Virus record (IMG/VR): IMGVR_UViG_3300032893_000017
Span: 1-64,000 of that record
Source: a virus
Strand: one strand, 5' to 3'
Length of the DNA stretch: 64,000 nucleotides
The notes below the pieces were generated by a model that saw only the letters and a list, made by a program, of their open reading frames with translations, did not search any database and was not told the DNA's origin. A program made the translations under genes and the position numbers. Below, piece by piece: positions 59,079 to 64,000 of this stretch. The first letter of the stretch is position 1; the number at the start of each line of letters is the position of its first letter.

Positions 59079-59520
59079 TCTTCTTTCCTTTTTTTGTTGC
59101 AAGATTCTTATGTTGTCTTTGATACCCGTTTAGATCCTCTTCTAATAAATCTTCATTTTCTTTAAGTTCTTGTAAATCAGGATCCAGTGGTTCTACTTGT
59201 TCTGGTTCTTCCATTTTCTCTTTTGTTACTTTATCTTCGATTTTCTGTTCTTGTATTACTTCTGATCCTTTTATTTCTCCTGCATTTGTCGCATCCAAAT
59301 AACCTTTTTCATGTGCAGACTTTTCTCTAATTACAAAATTATCCAATATTGTAGAAGCAAATCTTTCAAAGTTACTTCCTTTCCTGAAATCATATTCAGT
59401 AATTGGATCATTCGGATTGAAAGCTTTTCCATATTTAGCTATACCCAAAACTTTCATCAATTCAACTTTTAATAATTCTTCCCCGTCCATCAATTTTAAA
59501 TCTTTGTCTAATTTTAACAT
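59068..59520 (-). CDS. hypothetical protein near recA
   Basis: A 150-residue acidic protein. The ordered N-terminal part has AKYGKAFNPNDPITEYDFRK and SNFERFASTILDNFVIREKS. A long E/K/P linker and an ending of GYQRQHKNLATKKG follow. Its position next to recA suggests a replication or repair accessory role. No family is recognised. Confidence 0.65.
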   Translation of the reverse strand: MLKLDKDLKLMDGEELLKVELMKVLGIAKYGKAFNPNDPITEYDFRKGSNFERFASTILDNFVIREKSAHEKGYLDATNAGEIKGSEVIQEQKIEDKVTKEKMEEPEQVEPLDPDLQELKENEDLLEEDLNGYQRQHKNLATKKGKKNVS

Positions 59521-59533
59521 ATTTATTCTCCTT

Positions 59534-60622
59534 TCATTTTATTTGATTAACTATTTCTTCTTTTAAACTATTATTCTTTTCAAATAGTTCAAAAAAATCA
59601 ACAGTATTATAAGCTTTCTTTTTATATTTTAATTTTGTTCTTTCTTTATTACTGTCTACTATTCCTTTTATAGCAAGAAAATTAGCTAAATCCCAGACTT
59701 CATCAAAACCAAATCCATACAATAATTTCAATTGGCAAGTCTTTTGTGGAATATAAAGTTTATTCTTAACTGTTTTGCAGTTTACTAAAATACCTACTTC
59801 TTCCTTTTCTTTTTTATTCTCTTCTTCGTCTTCTACGGTTTCCTCTTTTGACTCTACTACATCATCTAAAGTTTTAACTTTTGAAACTATTTTATTTGCT
59901 CTTAATGTTTTACATTGTATTCTACACCACTCGAAGAATTTAAGCGATTTTCCCCCTTTCGTATCTTCTGTCTTTCCATATTGTCCTATCACAGAAGATA
60001 GCTGATTTATTAAAATAAAAGCAAATTGTTTTTTATCTGCAAGTTTTGAAAATCTTGTTGATACTTTTCCAAATAATCTAGAATGAACTCCCATATTTTC
60101 TTTACTGTAATTTCCTTCCATTTGACTTCGAGTTCTTGCCCCACCTACACTATCACAAATAAATAAATCAAAATTAAACTTATTTATAAGTTCCTCTGCC
60201 ATATCAAAACCTTGTTCTCCAAAGTCCGGTTTAAAATAATAAAAGTATTCTGGATCTATATTCATTTGACTTGCATAGTATTGATTTAATCCTCTTTCAA
60301 AGTCACCATAAAGAACTCTTGCTCCATTTTTAGCAGCATGTTTTGATATTGATAAAGCTATTGAAGTCTTTCCTACAGATTCACTTCCAAAGAATTCTAT
60401 CATCTTTCCTTTAGGAGCACCACACATCATATCTCCTGTAATAATATAATTAAGATAATAAGAACCTGTATGAATAAAATCTAATGAACTGTATTTCTCA
60501 TTTTTATCTGGGAGTTTAAAAACATAGTTACCAAACTTTTTCTTTGAGTATTCTAGAATGTCGTCTTTTTTCTTATTGGACTTTTTCTTTTTTTCATCTA
60601 TCTCGTTTAAGTTCTTTTTCAT
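59534..60622 (-). CDS. RecA/UvsX-like recombinase
   Basis: A 362-residue RecA-family strand-exchange protein. Walker A GSESVGKTS (79-87) and Walker B DLFICDSVGG (155-164 region) are intact, with the L1/L2 DNA-binding loops between (ARTRSQMEGNYSK, INQLSSVIGQYG). An acidic insertion (SKEETVEDEEENKKEKEEV) near 265-285 is unusual and may be a surface loop. It lies next to the ssDNA-binding protein, its normal partner. Confidence 0.95.
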   Translation of the reverse strand: MKKNLNEIDEKKKKSNKKKDDILEYSKKKFGNYVFKLPDKNEKYSSLDFIHTGSYYLNYIITGDMMCGAPKGKMIEFFGSESVGKTSIALSISKHAAKNGARVLYGDFERGLNQYYASQMNIDPEYFYYFKPDFGEQGFDMAEELINKFNFDLFICDSVGGARTRSQMEGNYSKENMGVHSRLFGKVSTRFSKLADKKQFAFILINQLSSVIGQYGKTEDTKGGKSLKFFEWCRIQCKTLRANKIVSKVKTLDDVVESKEETVEDEEENKKEKEEVGILVNCKTVKNKLYIPQKTCQLKLLYGFGFDEVWDLANFLAIKGIVDSNKERTKLKYKKKAYNTVDFFELFEKNNSLKEEIVNQIK

Positions 60623-60783
60623 TACTTTCTATTCTCCAATACTTTTTGAACTTCTTCTTGACTACATTCTTTCAAAAACTTCTTTCCTTTTCTCCTAAAA
60701 TATTTTGGAGCCAAATCTTCTCCATTTTTATTTCTTCTTATTCCATATATATTTTGCTGTGATTTACTTTTTCCTGCTGCCAT
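60622..60783 (-). CDS. 53-residue basic protein before recA
   Basis: The frame MAAGKSKSQQNIYGIRRNKN has a strong TTAAGGAG site and ends one base into the recA start (TAATG), so recA is probably coupled to it. It is basic throughout (PKYFRRKGKKFLKE). It may bind DNA or RNA. No family is recognised. Confidence 0.7.
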   Translation of the reverse strand: MAAGKSKSQQNIYGIRRNKNGEDLAPKYFRRKGKKFLKECSQEEVQKVLENRK

Positions 60784-60797
60784 TTTATCTCCTTAAT

Positions 60798-60901
60798 AAA
60801 AAAATAGTGTAGATTGGAAGGTAAACAACCAATAACAATTAGTTTCTATTATTTTAAGACATTATAGCTAATTGCTTCTCATCCAACAAGACTACACTAT
60901 T
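60798..60901 (-). ncRNA. structured leader/terminator element between ssb and recA
   Basis: AATAGTGTAG (60901-60892) pairs with CTACACTATT (60812-60803), followed by T5 (T7 with the stem end). Inside are TTGGA/TCCAA and AGCAATTAG/CTAATTGTT (9 bp with one wobble), the latter extended by CTAT/ATAG. The whole is a long interrupted rod ending in a T run, so it can act as a terminator for ssb, or as an attenuator controlled by folding. It sits just before the recA ribosome site. Confidence 0.6.
60861..60889 (-). promoter_or_regulatory. candidate promoter inside the recA leader element
   Basis: TTGTTG (60889-60884), 17-base spacer, perfect TATAAT (60866-60861) on the minus strand. Transcription would start within the hairpin element and carry its 3' half into the recA genes. 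The -35 is weak. Confidence 0.5.
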
Positions 60902-60906
60902 AGATC

Positions 60907-61935
60907 TTAAAACTCATCGTCTTCTTCGTCTTTTTTCTTAGAACTTTTCTTTACTTTTCCTATAGGTTTCTTTTTTCCTTTATCTCTATTAACTTTCTTT
61001 CTTGGTTGCTCTTCTACTTCATCCTCAAATTCATCTTCTACAGAATCTGTTTCGCCATCGTCATCTTGTATTTCTTCTTCTGGCTCATCTTCAAAGTCAT
61101 CGTCCTCAAAATCATTATCCTGTTCTTCCTCAACTTCCTCATCTTCAAACTCTACTTCTCCAGATAAAAATTCCTTCATGATTTTTTTAACTTCAGCATC
61201 TGTTTTATAATAAAATGTTTTATCTATATCAGGTAAGTCTCCTTCTGCTTTAGGACTTTTACTTATCTTATCGCATGGAACAATTTCTACAGGTGTATTC
61301 TGTTTTGTCACTTCACCTTTTGGAGCTTCTTTAACAAACATCAAATTTCTATTAACCAAATCATCCGATGTTTTCATAAAGGAGTATTTCTCAAAGATAC
61401 TTAATGTAAGCTTATCAAACTGTATCTTTGATAACTGTAATATTTTAGGCTGTGTTTCCCATTCTGGAACATACTCTACAATAAAACCTTTCTTTGTTTT
61501 TATCTTTTCTTTTACTGCTTCTCCAGCAACAGCAACAAACTTTGTAGTTTGTTTTGTTATCAACATCTTTCCTTGCTTTTTCATTTCGTCAATTTCCATT
61601 TCAAGTTGCTTTGCTTTTTTAGCATCGTTTTTTTGCTTTAATATTTCTACTTTGTCTTTTAATTCCTTAATTGGATCCCAGAAATGTTCTTTTGCTACTT
61701 GACAAGCAGGACAAGAATCTGGAGCATAACCTTTACTCTCCAATCCCCCTAAACAAACAAAAGAATAAAACTTCTTTCCTATTTCAAAAGAATGAAGAAA
61801 TTCAGAAACAAACTCTTTTCCTAGAAGCCTTACAAAAATCCTTCCTTTTTTAAACTTAATATAGCTGTTCTTCCCTCGATCCCCTGCATGGGAAGTTGAA
61901 TCTATATCTTTTTTATTATCGATTGAACCTTTCAT
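60907..61935 (-). CDS. single-stranded DNA-binding protein (gp32-like)
   Basis: A 342-residue protein of the T4 gp32 type rather than the bacterial SSB type. The core has FKKGRIFVRLLGKEFVSEFL, a CPACQ zinc contact near 73-77, and FVAVAGEAVKEKIKTKKGFI. The C-terminus is a very acidic tail (about 255-320) followed by a basic K-rich end. Acidic tails recruit replication partners. It has a strong AAAGGAGG site and its own promoter. Confidence 0.82.
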   Translation of the reverse strand: MKGSIDNKKDIDSTSHAGDRGKNSYIKFKKGRIFVRLLGKEFVSEFLHSFEIGKKFYSFVCLGGLESKGYAPDSCPACQVAKEHFWDPIKELKDKVEILKQKNDAKKAKQLEMEIDEMKKQGKMLITKQTTKFVAVAGEAVKEKIKTKKGFIVEYVPEWETQPKILQLSKIQFDKLTLSIFEKYSFMKTSDDLVNRNLMFVKEAPKGEVTKQNTPVEIVPCDKISKSPKAEGDLPDIDKTFYYKTDAEVKKIMKEFLSGEVEFEDEEVEEEQDNDFEDDDFEDEPEEEIQDDDGETDSVEDEFEDEVEEQPRKKVNRDKGKKKPIGKVKKSSKKKDEEDDEF

Positions 61936-61977
61936 AAATATATCCTCCTTTATTTTGGTTTCTTTCCTATATAAGTA

Positions 61978-62006
61978 ATTATATACTCTTTTATAAGATT
62001 TTGTAA
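61978..62006 (-). promoter_or_regulatory. promoter of the ssb gene
   Basis: TTACAA (62006-62001), 17-base spacer, TATAAT (61983-61978). It begins immediately after the resolvase stop codon and matches the promoter at 52727-52755 in both blocks and spacing. Confidence 0.65.
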
Positions 62007-62013
62007 CAAAAAT

Positions 62014-62526
62014 TTATATATTTTTTCTTCTAAAGTATTCCCCCATCAATAAACTATCTCCATCTCCATGTTTCTCTATTTCTTTTTTATATTTTGGAAA
62101 TAATCTACTTGCTATATCACAACTAGCTTTTTTTAATTCTCCTTTTTCTAACCCCTTTGGGAGCATTCCTTTTTGCCATTCACGACTATCAACATAATTT
62201 AAAGAAAATCGCATTTGTTCAATTATAATTAGAGTTGCTTCCAACGCCCTTATAGCAGATACAGAAGCCTTCCACCTCATAGGATTTATCATAGGTCTTT
62301 CTAAATATACTTTTACATTGAAATTGTTTTTAGATTCTACTGTTAATGTAAAAGCTGAAAATATAACTTTCAATCTATTTATATCTATTCTAGTAATAAA
62401 TTGTTTCTGTTTCGTATAACTTAATTCTTTTCTTACAGGAGTTAAATGAAAACTATATAACCCATCAAAGAAAATAGCTATACTACCTGAAATTCCGTTA
62501 TCGATAGCAATTATCGTCTCTTTCAT
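62014..62526 (-). CDS. RuvC-like Holliday junction resolvase / RNase H-fold nuclease
   Basis: A 170-residue nuclease. Catalytic acids are visible as D in IAIDNGISGSIA (near 8), E in YLERPMINP and D in HGDGDSLLMGEY, the RuvC layout. It would cut junctions or branches before packaging. It overlaps the methyltransferase by 4 bases. Confidence 0.82.
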   Translation of the reverse strand: MKETIIAIDNGISGSIAIFFDGLYSFHLTPVRKELSYTKQKQFITRIDINRLKVIFSAFTLTVESKNNFNVKVYLERPMINPMRWKASVSAIRALEATLIIIEQMRFSLNYVDSREWQKGMLPKGLEKGELKKASCDIASRLFPKYKKEIEKHGDGDSLLMGEYFRRKNI

Positions 62527-63149
62527 TTTTTATCCTTTGAATTTAAAACATATTTATTATTATCTATCCATTTTATTATTGGAATGCCTACTGGAAGAAC
62601 ACTTTTAAAGTATTTAATATTTTCCCAAATAAACCATGCATATACCATCATTCCTGTTTTATATTTTCCATCTTTCCTTCTTGTTTCTTCCAATAATGGA
62701 TATCTTGTAAAAATATAAATTTTTGTTAATGGATAACTTTCATCAAGAAATATTTTTTGTTCATATCTTTTTTGACCATGCAAATATGAAAGTGGAAGTA
62801 ACATTGCAAATTTTTCTTTTGCTATTTCTTTTGATTTCTGAATAAATTCAAATGCTAACCTAAAAGGTGGATTCGTTATTATATAATCAACGGGTGTAAT
62901 ACAATCATTAGTTAAAAAATTTTGATATTTATGATATAGAATATCACTTGAATAAATATTTTCTTCATTAAAAAATTTTTTTAATATTTTTCTTATTGCT
63001 CCTTTTCCACATGCAGGTTCTCTTATTTTTTTATTATAATCAAATTTTTCATTCTCTAATAATTGTTCTGTCATACTGTAAGGTGTTTGATAAAAATCTG
63101 ATTTATGTCTTTGCCCTCTATTACAAGCACTAAAACATTTACCTTTCAT
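62523..63149 (-). CDS. adenine-specific DNA methyltransferase
   Basis: I place the start at ATG 63149 (MKGKCFSACNRG) because AAAGGA lies six bases upstream; a longer reading to 63167 is possible. Motif I REPACGKGAIRK and the catalytic NPPF (IITNPPFRLA) mark an N6-adenine methyltransferase, with DFYQTP near the start as in orphan phage Dam-like enzymes. It may protect phage DNA. No restriction partner is next to it. Confidence 0.88.
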   Translation of the reverse strand: MKGKCFSACNRGQRHKSDFYQTPYSMTEQLLENEKFDYNKKIREPACGKGAIRKILKKFFNEENIYSSDILYHKYQNFLTNDCITPVDYIITNPPFRLAFEFIQKSKEIAKEKFAMLLPLSYLHGQKRYEQKIFLDESYPLTKIYIFTRYPLLEETRRKDGKYKTGMMVYAWFIWENIKYFKSVLPVGIPIIKWIDNNKYVLNSKDKK

Positions 63150-63159
63150 TTTATTTCCT

Positions 63160-64000
63160 TTAAACATATTTCTTTATTTTTTCTATCAAATGTTTCATTT
63201 CGTAACTTTCTAATTTTTTAAAAAATTCCTTCTTGTTCTTTTTTCTTCTTATACTATTCATTTCGCCATTTAACTCTTGAAATTTAACTAGCTCATAATT
63301 TTCTCTTATCTTATCTATATTATCTATAATAAAATTCTTTAATAAAGATGTTCCATTTGAGAATCTTAAATTATCAATAAATAATAAATCTCCTTTTATT
63401 TCTTCTAGAATAGAAATTAACTCTTTTATTGTTTTCTTATTTTCTGTTTGCTTTGCTCTGAATATCCCATGTATATTATCGCAGGCATCTCCTATAATTG
63501 CTTTAAACAGTGGATAATATTTTATATCCATTCCCAAACTTTCTTCTATCTCCGATTTACAGTAGACTTTATCTTCTATTTGAATTAACTTTTTATCATT
63601 TATAATATTTATAAGCCAGTCATTATCTTTAGAAATAAATAATACATTCCTTTCTTTATATTGCTTAGCAAAATAATATGCTAAATCATCTGCTTCCATT
63701 CCTTCTTTATAATATTGTTCTACATCTAAATAAGATAATAAATTCTCGAGCTCTTTTACTTTTTGTATAAAACTATCTTCAGCAGTTTTTCTGTTTGCTT
63801 TGTATTCTTTTGATATTTTCTTTTTATTACTATTTCTATCCCATAAGAAAATTATTCTTACTTGTTCTCCATATTTCATTTTTAAACCACAATAGAAATT
63901 CAATATCCCATAAAAGATCCCTGTATCTCTTCCTTTACTGTCTTTTAGGTTTCTCATACTCCAATTATAACGGTGTACTAAATTAAGAGCATCTATTATT
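63160..64000 (-). CDS. 5'-3' exonuclease / flap endonuclease, N-terminus cut by window edge
   Basis: The frame is open past ATG 63957 to the right edge, and the extra residues IIDALNLVHRYNWS are a typical start of this family, so the gene continues outside the window. Metal-binding residues are visible: FLWDRNSNKKKISKEYKANR, GMEADDLAYYF, SKDNDWL and IIGDACDNIHG. It would remove RNA primers and flaps in replication, next to methyltransferase and resolvase. Confidence 0.9.
   Translation of the reverse strand, partial: IIDALNLVHRYNWSMRNLKDSKGRDTGIFYGILNFYCGLKMKYGEQVRIIFLWDRNSNKKKISKEYKANRKTAEDSFIQKVKELENLLSYLDVEQYYKEGMEADDLAYYFAKQYKERNVLFISKDNDWLINIINDKKLIQIEDKVYCKSEIEESLGMDIKYYPLFKAIIGDACDNIHGIFRAKQTENKKTIKELISILEEIKGDLLFIDNLRFSNGTSLLKNFIIDNIDKIRENYELVKFQELNGEMNSIRRKKNKKEFFKKLESYEMKHLIEKIKKYV

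Noticed and set aside
1-64000. Numerous plus-strand open frames of 60-134 codons
   Set aside because: They lie opposite confident minus-strand genes, have L/F/S/I-rich composition typical of reversed coding sequence, and lack ribosome sites.
1-64000. CRISPR array, rRNA, integrase or attachment site
   Set aside because: No regularly spaced repeats, no rRNA-like sequence, and no recombinase motif were seen.

Overview
The window is a contiguous, AT-rich piece of a large tailed-phage genome with a contractile (myovirus-type) tail. Every gene I can support lies on the minus strand, so transcription and gene order run from the right end (64000) to the left end (1). Genes are tightly packed, often with 1-4 base overlaps (TAATG or ATGA) and strong AAGGAGG-type ribosome binding sites. 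Both ends cut a gene. There is no rRNA, no convincing tRNA, no CRISPR array and no integrase. The host is not identifiable with confidence. Low GC, strong Shine-Dalgarno sites, and two putative phage lipoproteins with relaxed lipoboxes (ending LFLNC and LFCC) would fit a low-GC diderm anaerobe such as a spirochaete or fusobacterium, but this is inference.

Right to left the layout is as follows. (1) 64000-59534, DNA metabolism: 5'-3' exonuclease (cut by the edge), adenine methyltransferase, RuvC-like resolvase, gp32-like ssDNA-binding protein and RecA/UvsX recombinase. A structured RNA element with an embedded promoter separates ssb from recA. (2) 59520-55400, small accessory genes including a YopX-family protein. 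(3) 55403-52765, probable small terminase subunit and large terminase. (4) 52709-43473, accessory genes: a ParM-like actin ATPase with two small partner genes, a membrane-anchored M23 peptidase, a lipoprotein beta-propeller and many small zinc-knuckle proteins. (5) 43390-31227, portal followed by a striking set of very large multidomain proteins likely to be packaged in the head: a sigma70-like/zincin polyprotein, a MuF-pyrophosphatase-ADP-ribosyltransferase, and a zincin-SNF2 helicase. These, apart from the last, are stitched with a recurring HKY..K.G..YIY.E module that also appears in two small proteins. (6) 30554-24230, an island of very small genes with its own promoter (about 30265) and strong terminator (about 24190). 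It holds two hammerhead ribozymes, one related RNA element and a family of covarying intercistronic hairpins. (7) 24141-18340, a new promoter, a GIY-YIG homing endonuclease, prohead protease, scaffold, major capsid protein with an Ig-like insertion, and a head-tail adaptor. (8) 18329-13006, decoration and neck proteins. (9) 12993-1, tail: sheath, tube, two tail-assembly chaperones joined by a probable programmed frameshift, tape measure, hub, spike, a LysM/gp25-like wedge fusion, baseplate J, a baseplate protein carrying a seven-bladed propeller, and a partial distal tail protein.

The strongest candidates for undescribed biology are (a) the repeated HKY module in the putative injected polyproteins and (b) the ribozyme/hairpin-rich island, where self-cleaving RNAs sit exactly between the stop codon of one gene and the ribosome binding site of the next. 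All RNA and domain calls were made by eye from the sequence; no database or folding program was run.
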